Shown here in pieces: positions 30,883 to 41,004 of a stretch of DNA of 62,366 nucleotides. The position numbers and the translations under genes are program-made. How positions within the stretch are numbered: the stretch's first letter is position 1; the number at the start of each line of letters is the position of its first letter. Below the pieces are notes generated by a model. It searched no databases. It was not told the origin of the DNA and saw only the letters and a program-made list of their open reading frames with translations. The DNA comes from Pseudomonadota bacterium. Its GTDB lineage: Bacteria > Pseudomonadota > Gammaproteobacteria > Steroidobacterales > Woeseiaceae. The stretch covers positions 1-62,366 of the forward strand of contig JAQCAD010000016.1 of the NCBI GenBank assembly GCA_027621915.1, read 5' to 3'.

Positions 30883-31742
30883 CGGCTTGATATCGTGACT
30901 CTGGGGAGTCCACCCAGATCATTCGCCAACATTATGTTGGCCCAGCCGTTGGCGCTGAGGATTTTCGCGATCTCCCCGGATTGCATGGCGCCGTGTTCCA
31001 GTAAAAGATAGCCTCCGTTCACAATGACGTTTTTGGTTTCGGCGGCAATTACGCGAATATCATCCAGTCCGTCGTCACCAGACACGAGGGCCACGCGCGG
31101 TTCGTGCTGCAATGTTGCCAGTGCGCTATCGCCGCTGGCCACGTAAGGGGGATTGCTGACGATGATGTCGAAAATCTGCCCGGCCACCGGATCAGCCCAA
31201 CTGCCCTGAATGAATTCAATGTTGGGAATGCCGAGTTCCCGCGAATTCAGTCGTGCGATAGCCAGGGCGTCTTCGCTGACATCCGTTGCAACAACTTCGC
31301 ATAGCGGCCGTTCTCTGGCGATGGCCAAACCAATTGCGCCGCTCCCCGTGCCAAGATCCAGCACACGCATGGCCTTGTCTTTCGGAATTTTCATCAGCGC
31401 CCGATCCACGAGAATCTCGGTGTCCGGACGTGGTACCAGTGTGGCAGGGCTGACTGTCAACACCATAGACCAGAATTCTTTTTCACCAGTAATATAAGCA
31501 AGTGGAACACCGCCAGCACGCTGGTCGATGGCGTTCTGAAATCGTTCGGCCGCTGCCACGTCCATTTCTTCGTCGGAATGTGCAAATAAATAACTACGTG
31601 GTACGTCGAGCGCCCGTGCGAGCAGAAGTTCTGCATCCAGGCGCGGACTTTCACTGCCCGATTGCAGGGTTACCGCCGCTATTGAAAGCGCACTATCGAT
31701 TCTCAAAAAGCCATTCAAAGGAGTCCATCCATCGCGTACCAT
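30879..31742 (-). CDS. prmC: Release factor glutamine methyltransferase
   Basis: A 287-residue (from this start) SAM-dependent enzyme that N5-methylates the GGQ glutamine of release factors. The SAM loop LDLGTGSGAIG and the catalytic NPPY (about 197-200) are present, with an N-terminal substrate-binding helical domain. The start is uncertain: the ATG at 31742 avoids overlapping the divergent cystathionine beta-synthase start; an ATG at 31778 would overlap it by 6 bp. In most gammaproteobacteria prmC directly follows prfA, but here a gene in reverse separates them. Confidence 0.93.
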   Translation of the reverse strand: MVRDGWTPLNGFLRIDSALSIAAVTLQSGSESPRLDAELLLARALDVPRSYLFAHSDEEMDVAAAERFQNAIDQRAGGVPLAYITGEKEFWSMVLTVSPATLVPRPDTEILVDRALMKIPKDKAMRVLDLGTGSGAIGLAIARERPLCEVVATDVSEDALAIARLNSRELGIPNIEFIQGSWADPVAGQIFDIIVSNPPYVASGDSALATLQHEPRVALVSGDDGLDDIRVIAAETKNVIVNGGYLLLEHGAMQSGEIAKILSANGWANIMLANDLGGLPRVTISSR

Positions 31743-31772
31743 TGCCGCACTTTCCCCTGCTGTGGTCTCGAT

Positions 31773-33134
31773 ATGCAAGTTTACTCAAATGTGCTCGACA
31801 TGGTTGGCCGAACTCCGATGCTTGAGCTTTCGAAAATGGATACGGGGCCATGCAGGTTGTTTTTGAAGCTTGAACTCATGAATCCCGGCGGTTCGATCAA
31901 GGACCGAATCGGTATTTCGATGATCGAAGAAGCCGAAAAGCGCGGCGATATCAAGCCGGGCGACACGCTGGTTGAAGCGACTGCCGGCAATACAGGCCTG
32001 GGCCTGGCGTTGGTTGCCGCACAAAAGGGCTATCAGCTGATCCTTGTGCTACCTGACAAAATGAGCCAGGAAAAGATTTTCAATCTACGCGCAATGGGTG
32101 CAGAGGTCGTGTTGACCCGCTCTGACGTCGGCCGCGGACATCCTGAGTACTACCAGGACCTCGGGAGAAATATTGCGGAGGAAAAGGGCGCGTACTTCAT
32201 TAACCAGTTCGGCAATGCCGACAATCCGCTGGCGCACGAGTCCACAACCGCCCCCGAGATTTTTGAGCAGCTCGAGGGCGATGTCGACGCGATCATTGTA
32301 GGAGTCGGTTCCAGCGGTACCGTAAGCGGCATCAACAGATATTTGCAGAAGAACTCCCCACATACGGAGCTGGTCATCGCCGATCCGGTTGGTTCCGTTG
32401 TTGCGGACTACGTTCATACGGGCGAATTCGGTGCCAGTTCGTCGTGGCTCGTAGAGGGGATCGGTGAAGACTTCATTCCGTCGATTGCAGAATTCGCAGG
32501 CGTCAAAAAGGCTTACAGCATTTCCGATGCCGAATCGTTCAGCACGGCAAGAGAACTGTTACGCAAGGAAGGGATGTTGACAGGCTCATCGACCGGCACG
32601 TTGGTAAGTGCTGCACTTCAGTACTGTCGCGAGCAGACCGAACCCAAGCGTGTGGTCACGCTGGCATGTGACACAGGCAACAAGTACCTGTCAAAACTTT
32701 TCAACGACTTCTGGATGGAGGACCAGGGATTCATTACGCGGCAGACATTCGGTGACCTTCGCGATCTGATTGGTCGATTGCACGATGAGAGGGCGACGAT
32801 CACGGTCGGCCCCACCGATGTACTTACGACAGCGCACAACCGATTGCGAAACGCCGGTTTCTCGCAACTGCCTGTAATGGATGCGGGTGTGTTGGTAGGC
32901 GTAGTGACTGAAGATGCCATAATTCAATTCGTTTTTGGAAAACCTGAGTTGATGAAGTCAATGGTCGAAGATGCAATGCAGACAGCTTTCATTCGACTCG
33001 AGAAGGACGCGAGTATCAACAATCTTGTAGCCATGTTATCTGTTCAGCCTTATGCGGCTGTCATGGACGGTCCTAAATTCCTCGGACTTATTACCCGTTC
33101 TGACGTTCTGAATTACCTTCGCAAGCAAATGTAG
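31773..33134 (+). CDS. cbs: Cystathionine beta-synthase with C-terminal CBS domains
   Basis: A 453-residue PLP enzyme. The fold-type II beta-synthase domain (about 1-320) has Lys43 (GGSIKDR) for PLP and the phosphate-loop GSSGT; the substrate loop is EATAGNTGLGLA. A pair of CBS domains (about 330-453) follows. The enzyme condenses homocysteine and serine, or related substrates, to cystathionine in transsulfuration. No cystathionine gamma-lyase gene is adjacent. With metH/metF in this window it offers the alternative fate of homocysteine. It is reversed relative to its prfA and prmC neighbours. Confidence 0.9.
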   Translation: MQVYSNVLDMVGRTPMLELSKMDTGPCRLFLKLELMNPGGSIKDRIGISMIEEAEKRGDIKPGDTLVEATAGNTGLGLALVAAQKGYQLILVLPDKMSQEKIFNLRAMGAEVVLTRSDVGRGHPEYYQDLGRNIAEEKGAYFINQFGNADNPLAHESTTAPEIFEQLEGDVDAIIVGVGSSGTVSGINRYLQKNSPHTELVIADPVGSVVADYVHTGEFGASSSWLVEGIGEDFIPSIAEFAGVKKAYSISDAESFSTARELLRKEGMLTGSSTGTLVSAALQYCREQTEPKRVVTLACDTGNKYLSKLFNDFWMEDQGFITRQTFGDLRDLIGRLHDERATITVGPTDVLTTAHNRLRNAGFSQLPVMDAGVLVGVVTEDAIIQFVFGKPELMKSMVEDAMQTAFIRLEKDASINNLVAMLSVQPYAAVMDGPKFLGLITRSDVLNYLRKQM

Positions 33135-33141
33135 ATGCAAG

Positions 33142-33167
33142 CCCGGCGCGGAGAATCCGGCGCCGGG
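33142..33167. terminator. GC-rich hairpin between convergent cbs and prfA
   Basis: CCCGGCGC (33142-33149) and GCGCCGGG (33160-33167) form an 8-bp perfect stem with a 10-base loop, placed between two convergent stop codons. Neither side has a U-tract, so it may stabilise both 3' ends or act with Rho rather than as a classic terminator. Confidence 0.4.
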
Positions 33168-33174
33168 TGAATAA

Positions 33175-34257
33175 TCATTCAACCAGTGCGGCGAGTTGGT
33201 CGGCCTGGTATTCCCTGATCAGCGGGTCAACTACCTGCTCCAGATCGCCCTCGAGTATCTCTGCCAGTTTATAGATTGTAAGGTTGATGCGGTGATCGGT
33301 CACACGCCCCTGTGGGTAATTGTAGGTTCGAATTCTTTCGGACCGGTCTCCCGTGCCCACCTGCGACTTTCGGTTTTGCGCCTGCTCCTTCTCCTGCCTC
33401 GATATTTCTGCGTCCAGTAGTTTGGCCTGCAATAGCGACATCGCGCGGGCGCGATTCTTGTGTTGCGAACGTTCATCCTGGCACTCGACAACGATACCTG
33501 AGGGGATATGCGTCAGGCGAATGGCTGAATCGGTTTTGTTGACGTGCTGCCCGCCGGCGCCGGACGCGCGATAGGTGTCAACCCTGAGATCTCCCGCGCC
33601 GATATCTATTGCCTCTATTTCATCCGGTTCCGGAAGCACCGCAACCGTGCAGGCCGAGGTATGAATGCGGCCTTGCGATTCCGTTGCGGGTACTCGCTGT
33701 ACCCGGTGTGCGCCAGATTCGAATTTTAGTTTGCCGTAAATATTGTTGCCGGAGATTCGACTGACAATTTCTTTGTACCCGCCATGTTCCCCCTCACGTG
33801 CACTGACGATCTCGAGTGGCCACCGCATTTTTTCCGCGAACTTGGAATACATACGAAAGAGATCGCCGGCAAAAATTGCAGCTTCATCGCCACCGGTGCC
33901 GGCCCTGATCTCCAGGAAAATGTTACTGCCGTCATGCGGGTCTGGCGGCAATAGCGCCTGTTGCAATTCCGCTTCAAGGGATTCGAGGCGTTCGTTCAAG
34001 GACGTGAGTTCCTCCTGTCCCATTTGACGAATTTCCTTATCCGCGTCGTTTACCATTTCTTCCGCGGAAGAAGCATCCCCAGACAGTGACTCATATTGAC
34101 GAAAAAGTCGTACCACCTCCTCCAGCCGTGCGTATTCTTTCGACAGGTTACGGAACTGGTTCTGGTCATTGATCGTATCCGGTTCGGCTAACAAGCCGCT
34201 GATTTCCTCAAACCGCTCGCGGGTGGTTTCAAGCTTCCGTCGAATCGAATCTTTCAT
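33175..34257 (-). CDS. prfA: Peptide chain release factor 1
   Basis: A class I release factor of 360 residues that reads UAA and UAG. The codon-recognition tripeptide PAT (190-192) marks it as RF1 rather than RF2, and the catalytic GGQ is at 235-237. No programmed frameshift is present, as expected for RF1. The start overlaps the hemA stop by 4 bp (ATGA), giving the hemA-prfA operon common in gammaproteobacteria. Confidence 0.98.
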   Translation of the reverse strand: MKDSIRRKLETTRERFEEISGLLAEPDTINDQNQFRNLSKEYARLEEVVRLFRQYESLSGDASSAEEMVNDADKEIRQMGQEELTSLNERLESLEAELQQALLPPDPHDGSNIFLEIRAGTGGDEAAIFAGDLFRMYSKFAEKMRWPLEIVSAREGEHGGYKEIVSRISGNNIYGKLKFESGAHRVQRVPATESQGRIHTSACTVAVLPEPDEIEAIDIGAGDLRVDTYRASGAGGQHVNKTDSAIRLTHIPSGIVVECQDERSQHKNRARAMSLLQAKLLDAEISRQEKEQAQNRKSQVGTGDRSERIRTYNYPQGRVTDHRINLTIYKLAEILEGDLEQVVDPLIREYQADQLAALVE

Positions 34258-35516
34258 GTTTGATCATTCTCTTCCAAACCAAACAACTCGCGGATCGTAG
34301 CGACAAATTCCTGATCTGAATTCTCGCCAGCCTCGCGCAAGCGTACGCTCGGTTGGTGGAGAAGTTTTTTCAACAGTGCCGACGTCACATATTCGAGCAC
34401 CTCATCGCTATCCGCGCCCTTCGCCAGTCGTCGCCGCGCTTGCTCCAACACCTGCTCCCTTAACGCCTCACCGTGATCACGCAACGCGGTAATGACCGGA
34501 GCGACCGCCTTGCTCCGCTCGATGCTGAGATATCGCCCGATCTCGTCATCGAGGATTCGGTGTGCGTCGACAGCCGCCGCCTCTCGATTGCTCTGCCCTT
34601 CGATAATTACTTTATCGAGATCATCCACTGTGTACAGATAGACGTCATCCAGATTATGAATCGCCGGATCCAGATCCCTGGGAACAGCCAGATCAACTGC
34701 AAAGACAGGCTTGTGCTTCCTTGCCTTGATGGCCGCCTGCATTTGTTCAAGTGTCACGATCAAATCGGCGCTTGCAGTGGAGCTAATGAGGATATCTGCT
34801 TCCGGCAGCGTTCCGGGCAGTTCCGACAGCGGCAATGCGAATCCGTCAAACTGGGTCGCCAGTTTCTGAGCGCGGGAGAGGTCTCTGTTCGCGACAAACA
34901 GACGCCCAATGTCTTTGCTATACAGATGTTTTGCGACCAGTTCGATAGTGACGCCGGCGCCAATAAGCAATGCCGTGTGTTGGGAGAACCCTGCAAAAAA
35001 CTGGTTCGCAAGGTTTACGGCGGCGTAAGCGACGGATACCGGGCTTGAACCGATTTCGGTGTCGGTTCGGACTTTTTTGGCAACGGAGAACGTGTGATGA
35101 AAAAGTCTGTTCAACTGAGTGCCGACAGTTCCATGTTCTTCCGCGTGTCTAAAGGCGTCTTTCAACTGGCCAAGAATCTGCGGCTCACCGAGCACCATGG
35201 AGTCGAGGCCGCAAGCGACGCGGAACAGGTGTCGGATTGCCTCGTCTGAGTTCAGGAAAAAAAGCGCTGCGCACGCGGTCTCGTTCAGGGACTGTTTTTC
35301 GATAAGCCATGCGCGAAGGAGATGCTGGCCGGAATCCGTCGTTTCAACATAAAATTCGGTTCGGTTACAGGTAGACAATACAACGGCTTCAGACACACCA
35401 TCGAGAGAGAGAACCGCCGACAAAGTGTGGTCAATTGCATCACCAGTGAACACGACCTGTTCGCGTATTTCGACAGGCGCCGTGTTATGGTTCAGGCCGA
35501 GAATGTGAAGCGGCAT
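34254..35516 (-). CDS. hemA: Glutamyl-tRNA reductase
   Basis: A 420-residue enzyme for the first step of C5-pathway tetrapyrrole synthesis, reducing Glu-tRNA(Glu) to glutamate-1-semialdehyde. Catalytic Cys50 lies in [10 protein letters not shown]. The NADPH domain has [13 protein letters not shown], and a C-terminal dimerisation domain follows. It needs charged tRNA-Glu, linking haem to translation. It is first in the hemA-prfA pair and faces the TPR gene across 109 bp. Confidence 0.97.
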   Translation of the reverse strand: MPLHILGLNHNTAPVEIREQVVFTGDAIDHTLSAVLSLDGVSEAVVLSTCNRTEFYVETTDSGQHLLRAWLIEKQSLNETACAALFFLNSDEAIRHLFRVACGLDSMVLGEPQILGQLKDAFRHAEEHGTVGTQLNRLFHHTFSVAKKVRTDTEIGSSPVSVAYAAVNLANQFFAGFSQHTALLIGAGVTIELVAKHLYSKDIGRLFVANRDLSRAQKLATQFDGFALPLSELPGTLPEADILISSTASADLIVTLEQMQAAIKARKHKPVFAVDLAVPRDLDPAIHNLDDVYLYTVDDLDKVIIEGQSNREAAAVDAHRILDDEIGRYLSIERSKAVAPVITALRDHGEALREQVLEQARRRLAKGADSDEVLEYVTSALLKKLLHQPSVRLREAGENSDQEFVATIRELFGLEENDQT

Positions 35517-35625
35517 CTTGGGTTATCGGATCCAGGGGGACAATCAACGCGTATGATAAGCGAACTGATGGCGCAGTTCCTTGTCTGTCTTCACTACATA
35601 TGGCAAATATCCGACTAATTGAATA

Positions 35626-37323
35626 ATGAGTAACAGCACCTTGGCGAGAACGACAGCTTGCACCTTGCATACGATTATCCAGATTGGGTGTCTGGTAATC
35701 CTGGCCACGTCCGGAATATCACTGGCGGACGAGGAATCGGAGGAGGTAGCAACCCACGTGCTTGCTGCCGAGACAGCACTCAATCAGCACGAATATCAGA
35801 ACGCTTCAGCTGAATACCGCATGGCCTCGGAGCTTAGCGAGGACCCGGAAGTGGCCGGCCAGGCGACGCGAATCGCCTATACCTATGGCTTCAACGATGA
35901 TGCGATTCGCGCTGCGAGGCGCTGGGTGGAGTTGGACCCGGACGACGATGAAGCAATGCTTTACATGGCACAGCTCTATCTTCGCACCGGTGAAATTCGC
36001 GAATCACGCAGGGCTTTCGAAAAACTCCTCAAAAAAGATGATTCCCCGGTCGACGAGCGACTGATGGCGCTCATACCCATGCTTTCTCAGGAAGATCCGA
36101 CCAACGGCTATGAATTGATGCGGCAACTCGCGAGGCCTTTTCCTAAATCTGTATTTGCACGTTATTCAGTGGCCATAATGGCACTGCAAGCTGGCGACAC
36201 GGAAACGGCAGGCAAGGAGGCTAAACAGGCGATAGCCATCGACCCGGACTGGGTCAAACCGCACCTTTTGTATGCGCGCTCTCTGCTGTTATCGGGAGAC
36301 GAGGCCGGTGCGATCGACTATGCGTCCAGGCTGGTCGGTGATGACCCGGACCCCGATCCGGAGGCGCGACTTGAGCTCGCGATCATGCTTGTATCGGCGG
36401 GGCGCGATGACGACGCCCTGAGCCAGGTCAATCAAATCTTGCTCGAGCAGCCGTACCGCACTGACGCATTGCGACTCATGGCCATTATCAATTTCCGACT
36501 GGATCATATGGACGCCGCCAAGGCCGATTTTGAGGATCTCCTGGCGAGCGGCAACTTCCAGATGGACGCGCTCTACTACCTGGGCCGGATCGCGGACCGG
36601 CGAGACGAGTTCGAGGAGGCGATTCGAAACTATTCACAGGTAACCAGTGGCGATAACGCTGTGCTTTCGCAGAGCAGGGCAGCCGGCATTATGGCGCAAC
36701 AGGGAGAGCACGAAAAGGCGCTGAAACATTTGTCGAGCTTTGCAGAAATTAACCCTAATTTTGCAGTCGATATGCTGCGCGCCAAGGCTCAGCTGATGGT
36801 TAGCATCGATCGTAATGATGAGGCGCTGGAGCTGTTCGATCAGGTGGTAACTTACCGCCCGGACGATGAGGGCGTTCGACTCGGTCGTGCCGCACTGCTG
36901 CTGCGCATGGGGCGACTCGACGATGCGATCGGACAATACCGGCATGCGGTAGAGCGGTGGCCGGAAAGTTCGATGTCTCTGAATGCATTGGGTTACACGC
37001 TGGCTGATATGACCGATCAGTATGATGAGGCTGAAAAACTCATCAGGAAGGCACTGGATCTGGAACCGGACAGCGCTGCAATTATCGACAGCTGGGGATG
37101 GGTGTTGTACCGGCAGGGTCGAAGTGAGGAGGCTCTCGGCTTCCTGGAAAAGGCCTACGAGAAACTTCGCGATCCGGAGGTCGCCGGCCATATCGTCGAA
37201 GTACTTCTATCGCTCGATCGGGCTGATGATGCTGTCCGGGCATTGCAGCAAGCTGAAGTCCTGTTTCCGAAAAGCGAATTGCTAATGAAACTGCGCGAGC
37301 AGCATTTTCAGGAGACGCCCTGA
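35626..37323 (+). CDS. Exported tetratricopeptide repeat protein
   Basis: A 565-residue protein with a long N-terminal signal segment (about 1-34, ending in SLA) followed by about twelve TPR-like helical repeats over the rest of its length (such as GEIRESRRAFEKLL and GRLDDAIGQYRHAVE). A family of such TPR proteins lies next to lolB in many gammaproteobacteria, and its function is unclear; a role as scaffold in outer-membrane biogenesis is plausible. It is 10 bp upstream of lolB and shares its transcription. No catalytic domain is seen. Confidence 0.85.
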   Translation: MSNSTLARTTACTLHTIIQIGCLVILATSGISLADEESEEVATHVLAAETALNQHEYQNASAEYRMASELSEDPEVAGQATRIAYTYGFNDDAIRAARRWVELDPDDDEAMLYMAQLYLRTGEIRESRRAFEKLLKKDDSPVDERLMALIPMLSQEDPTNGYELMRQLARPFPKSVFARYSVAIMALQAGDTETAGKEAKQAIAIDPDWVKPHLLYARSLLLSGDEAGAIDYASRLVGDDPDPDPEARLELAIMLVSAGRDDDALSQVNQILLEQPYRTDALRLMAIINFRLDHMDAAKADFEDLLASGNFQMDALYYLGRIADRRDEFEEAIRNYSQVTSGDNAVLSQSRAAGIMAQQGEHEKALKHLSSFAEINPNFAVDMLRAKAQLMVSIDRNDEALELFDQVVTYRPDDEGVRLGRAALLLRMGRLDDAIGQYRHAVERWPESSMSLNALGYTLADMTDQYDEAEKLIRKALDLEPDSAAIIDSWGWVLYRQGRSEEALGFLEKAYEKLRDPEVAGHIVEVLLSLDRADDAVRALQQAEVLFPKSELLMKLREQHFQETP

Positions 37324-37333
37324 CGGCGAAGCA

Positions 37334-37936
37334 ATGTTGCGATCCCGGGCTCTAAATCTCGGTTACCTGGTTTTGCTGTTCTGGCTGACTGGTTGCACGT
37401 CCACCGGTGGAGTCCTGCTTCCCGACATCAAAGACTGGGAGTCTCGAAAGTCCATTCTCATTAATACTGACGAGTGGGAGTTTGCCGGGCGTATTGGTGT
37501 CAGCGCGGGCGACGAAGGTTTCAATGGCAAGTTGTGGTGGCGCCAGGATGGCACAGTGTTTCGTGCCCGAATCAGCGGCCCACTCGGTGTCGGTACCATT
37601 TTTATAAATGGTGACCGGCACGAACTGACGCTCACCGATCAGGATGGTGTGGTAACCGAACTCGTTGATGCAGAAATCGAATTGCGCGAACGCTTCGGCT
37701 GGACCATACCGGTAACAAGCCTGCGTTACTGGGCGCTGGGCATTCCCGATCCGTCGTCGGACTCCAAGGCACGTTTCAACGATGCTGGTCTTCTTAGCGA
37801 GCTTGCCCAGCGCAACTGGCAAGTGGCAATCGCGGAATACACAGATGGCGGCGGGCAATCGATGCCGCGGCGGCTCACAGCATTGAACGAAGAGATAAAA
37901 TTGCGACTTGTCATCGATAGCTGGACATTCAGATAG
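37334..37936 (+). CDS. lolB: Outer-membrane lipoprotein insertion protein LolB
   Basis: A lipoprotein of 200 residues that receives lipoproteins from LolA and places them in the outer membrane. The lipobox LTGC gives lipidated Cys21. The core has WEFAGRIGVSAGDEGFNGKLWWRQ and the RYWALGIPDP loop typical of LolB. It is cotranscribed with the TPR gene. In most relatives ispE follows lolB; here a tRNA gene comes next and ispE is absent from this site. Confidence 0.92.
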   Translation: MLRSRALNLGYLVLLFWLTGCTSTGGVLLPDIKDWESRKSILINTDEWEFAGRIGVSAGDEGFNGKLWWRQDGTVFRARISGPLGVGTIFINGDRHELTLTDQDGVVTELVDAEIELRERFGWTIPVTSLRYWALGIPDPSSDSKARFNDAGLLSELAQRNWQVAIAEYTDGGGQSMPRRLTALNEEIKLRLVIDSWTFR

Positions 37937-37952
37937 CGTTGAATTGCGCTGT

Positions 37953-37981
37953 TTGACACACCAGATTGCGCAGCCCACAAT
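37953..37981 (+). promoter_or_regulatory. Sigma-70 promoter of tRNA-Gln
   Basis: A perfect TTGACA (37953-37958), a 17-base spacer, and CACAAT (37976-37981) place a start about 17 bases before the tRNA gene. Confidence 0.6.
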
Positions 37982-38004
37982 TGCGCCCGTGATGCCAGGC
38001 CAGA

Positions 38005-38079
38005 TGGGGTGTAGCCAAGCGGTAAGGCAACGGGTTTTGATCCCGTCATGCGCAGGTTCGAATCCTGCCACCCCAGCCA
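38005..38079 (+). tRNA. tRNA-Gln (anticodon TTG)
   Basis: A 75-base cloverleaf: 7-bp acceptor stem TGGGGTG/CACCCCA, discriminator G, and encoded CCA. The anticodon loop reads TTTTGAT with TTG. The T-loop GGTTCGAATCC is canonical. It is read by tRNA-modifying and charging enzymes as Gln (CAA/CAG). The genome also encodes GatCAB, so this tRNA might be charged first with Glu if no GlnRS exists. It is placed before prs as in many gammaproteobacteria. Confidence 0.96.
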
Positions 38080-38142
38080 TTGCTGTCCATTGGGGCGGAA
38101 ATTAATAAGAAAAACAGCTGGAATACATTGGGGAGATAGGCA

Positions 38143-39096
38143 ATGGTACCGTCAACAATGGCGATATTTTCGGGTAACGCACATCCGGATCTTGCTCAGG
38201 ATATTTCCCGGGTCCTTCATATACCGCTTGCGAAGGCCCAGGTCGGACGCTTCAGTGACGGCGAAATTAACGTCGAAATTCTTGAAAACATTCGCGGTCG
38301 GGAAACATTCATCATTCAACCGACTTGTCCGCCGACAGCAGAGAACCTGATGGAGCTGTTGGTGATGGTGGACGCGGCGAGACGGGCGTCGGCCGCGAGG
38401 ATAACCGCCGTAATTCCATATTTCGGCTTCGCACGACAGGATCGGCGTCCGCGGTCCGCGCGCGTGCCAATTACGGCCAAACTGGTTGCAAAAATGATCG
38501 GTGTAGCTGGTGTCGACCGCGTACTGACAGTTGACCTTCACGCGGATCAGATTCAGGGTTTTTTTGATATTGCGGTAGATAATGTCTACGCGTCGCCCTT
38601 GCTGCTTGGTGATGTCTGGAAACAGAAATACCAAGACATGGTGGTTGTGTCGCCGGACGTCGGAGGCGTCGTTCGCGCCCGGGCCCTGGCCAAGCGTCTC
38701 GGTGATTCTGATCTGGCCATCATCGACAAACGGCGCTCGAGAGCGAACCAGTCCGAGGTAATGAATATCATTGGCGATGTCGAGGGCAAGAACTGCGTAT
38801 TAATCGACGACATGGTCGATACCGCTGGCACCTTGTGCCATGCGGCCGCCGCGCTGAAGGCACAGGGTGCGGCCACAGTTGACGCCTATATCACTCATCC
38901 GGTCCTGTCCGGCCCGGCGGTATCTCGAATTACGGATTCGGAACTTGATCACATGGTCGTGACTGACACGATACCTTTGGCCGATCAGGCGAAGGCCTGC
39001 GACAAGATTCGCCAACTTTCGACTGCCGAGTTACTTGCCGAAACGATGCGGCGCATATCTGACGAAGAATCAGTCAGTTCGCTTTACGTTGATTGA
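38143..39096 (+). CDS. prs: Ribose-phosphate pyrophosphokinase
   Basis: A 317-residue PRPP synthetase making phosphoribosyl pyrophosphate from ribose 5-phosphate and ATP for purines, pyrimidines, His, Trp and NAD. The flexible ATP-binding [11 protein letters not shown] and the PRPP loop [13 protein letters not shown] are intact, and [10 protein letters not shown] gives the catalytic loop. The start ATG follows GGGAG. It is 63 bp downstream of tRNA-Gln. Confidence 0.97.
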   Translation: MVPSTMAIFSGNAHPDLAQDISRVLHIPLAKAQVGRFSDGEINVEILENIRGRETFIIQPTCPPTAENLMELLVMVDAARRASAARITAVIPYFGFARQDRRPRSARVPITAKLVAKMIGVAGVDRVLTVDLHADQIQGFFDIAVDNVYASPLLLGDVWKQKYQDMVVVSPDVGGVVRARALAKRLGDSDLAIIDKRRSRANQSEVMNIIGDVEGKNCVLIDDMVDTAGTLCHAAAALKAQGAATVDAYITHPVLSGPAVSRITDSELDHMVVTDTIPLADQAKACDKIRQLSTAELLAETMRRISDEESVSSLYVD

Positions 39097-39236
39097 AGCA
39101 CTGCTTTGAAAGCAGGAACAGTTTATCCTGGTCAAGAACTCTTATCGTCCGCCTGCCGTTGAGGGCCGATTGGCTCGCGCTTTCGATCGTCGTCAGAGCT
39201 GTGTAATACTCGCCACCGGCTCTAAGCATTGGGAAT

Positions 39237-40931
39237 ATGTCGGTGAAAAAAAGATTCTTCATTAATCTCGTAACCATCGTCTCCTTTTTGACCGCCTGCA
39301 GTGAACCGGGTGACAAGAGCGCACCGATTGAGACATCTGAGATGGCGGAAACGTCAGTCGAAATGGCGTCGGGAACAGCGTCACCGCGGCCCGAAATCTA
39401 CGCCGAGTTGCCATTAATCGCAGACCTCGGCGGACTGAGTAAGCGTCAGCGAAGCATGCTCGTCTTACTCATCGAAGCGGCGCAGATCATGGACGATCTG
39501 TTCTGGCGCCAGGCCTATGGCAATGACTATCAGCAATGGCTCGCGTCAATCGGTGTGGACGACGTAAGGCGCTTTGCGGAAATGAACTACGGCCCGTGGG
39601 ACAGGCTGGCTGACGATAACCCTTTCATGCCAGGTGTGGGCGAGAAACCCCTGGGGGCGCAGTTTTATCCGGGCGACATGACCAAAGAGGAATTCGAAGC
39701 GGCGGATTTACCTGGCAAGTCCGGCCTCTATTCGTTTATCAGAAGGAATTCGGACGGAGAACTGATGGTCGTGCCTTATCACGTTGAGTTTGCGACGGAG
39801 CTCAATCAGGCTGCAAACCTGCTCATGGAAGCTGCCAATCTCGCGGATCACGACGGGTTTGCCGATTACCTGCGCCTGCGTGCTGATGCGCTGGTGACAG
39901 ATGAATACCAGGCGAGCGATTTCGCCTGGATGGATGTCAAATCGAATCCGGTTGATCTCGTTATTGGAGCAATTGAAACCTACGAAGATCGACTTTTCGG
40001 ATATCGCGCCGCCTACGAGGCATACGTACTGATCAAAGATCAGGATTGGAGCGAACAGCTTGAAAAATTTGCGACATTCCTGCCGGAATTACAGAAGGGG
40101 TTGCCGGTTGATGAAATCTATAAGTCCGAAATGCCCGGCACCGATTCCGACCTGAATGCTTATGATGTCATTTACTATGCCGGCCACAGTAATGCAGGGG
40201 CCAAAACAATCGCTATCAATTTGCCAAATGATGAAGAGGTCCAGTTAGGAAAGGGCACTCGCCGGCTACAGCTAAAGAATGCGATGCAGGCGAAGTTTGA
40301 AAAAATCATGGATCCGATATCGGCGTTACTCATCGATGAATCGCAAAGTAGACACGTGACATTTGAGGCATTTTTCGCGAACACCATGTTTCATGAAGTC
40401 GCCCACGGCTTGGGCGTCAAGAGCACCGTCAATGGCAAGGGTACTGTCCGGGAAGCACTTCGGGACGTTGCATCGAGCATGGAAGAAGGAAAGGCAGACG
40501 TTCTTGGGCTGTATATGATTACAAAGCTCAACGAGGCGGGCGAACTCGGTGAGGTCGACCTTCTCGACAACTACGTGACGTTCATGGCCGGAATTTTTCG
40601 ATCGATTCGTTTCGGCGCCAGTGATGCGCATGGGAAAGCGAATATGGTGCGATTTAATTATTTTGCGGAAAGAGGCGCGTTCGTACGAGACCCTGAAAGG
40701 GGTACTTATCGTGTCGATTTTGACAAGATGCAGGATGCGATGTCGTCGTTGTCCAATTTACTGCTGACGTTGCAGGGGGATGGCAATTATGAAGGTGCGT
40801 CTACACTGACCAATGAAAAGGGCGTAATCGATGATCAGCTGCAACGAGACCTGGACCGCCTGACGCAGGCAGACATACCGGTCGACATTCAATTCTCACA
40901 AGGCCTGACCGAACTCGGCCTGGTACCGTGA
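39237..40931 (+). CDS. Lipoprotein M49-type (dipeptidyl-peptidase III-like) zinc peptidase
   Basis: A 564-residue exported lipoprotein; the lipobox FLTAC gives Cys21. The catalytic part has HEVAH (His386, Glu387, His390) and EEGKAD (Glu416/417) 30 residues on, the spacing and second motif seen in M49 metallopeptidases, although DPP III itself has an HELLGH with one extra residue. Bacterial relatives with HExxH are found. The rest (WRQAYGND, GPWDRLAD) matches the M49 DPP III/Nudix-associated family. It probably cleaves di- or tripeptides from peptide N-termini in the periplasm. It is the first of three genes inserted between prs and rplY. Confidence 0.8.
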   Translation: MSVKKRFFINLVTIVSFLTACSEPGDKSAPIETSEMAETSVEMASGTASPRPEIYAELPLIADLGGLSKRQRSMLVLLIEAAQIMDDLFWRQAYGNDYQQWLASIGVDDVRRFAEMNYGPWDRLADDNPFMPGVGEKPLGAQFYPGDMTKEEFEAADLPGKSGLYSFIRRNSDGELMVVPYHVEFATELNQAANLLMEAANLADHDGFADYLRLRADALVTDEYQASDFAWMDVKSNPVDLVIGAIETYEDRLFGYRAAYEAYVLIKDQDWSEQLEKFATFLPELQKGLPVDEIYKSEMPGTDSDLNAYDVIYYAGHSNAGAKTIAINLPNDEEVQLGKGTRRLQLKNAMQAKFEKIMDPISALLIDESQSRHVTFEAFFANTMFHEVAHGLGVKSTVNGKGTVREALRDVASSMEEGKADVLGLYMITKLNEAGELGEVDLLDNYVTFMAGIFRSIRFGASDAHGKANMVRFNYFAERGAFVRDPERGTYRVDFDKMQDAMSSLSNLLLTLQGDGNYEGASTLTNEKGVIDDQLQRDLDRLTQADIPVDIQFSQGLTELGLVP

Positions 40932-40933
40932 AT

Positions 40934-40954
40934 CGGGGTCTGACCCCGGTTTTC
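40934..40954 (+). terminator. GGGGTCTGACCCC palindromic terminator/repeat
   Basis: CGGGGTC (40934-40940) and GACCCCG (40942-40948) form a 7-bp stem around a single T, followed by GTTTTC. It starts just after the M49 stop. The one-base centre makes it a tight hairpin; the same palindrome is met in many proteobacterial genomes as a dispersed element. I saw one copy here. Confidence 0.45.
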
Positions 40955-41004
40955 GGTTTCGGGTTATTCGCTGCCTCCCGGTCCATCAAGTATCTGACAA
41001 TTGG

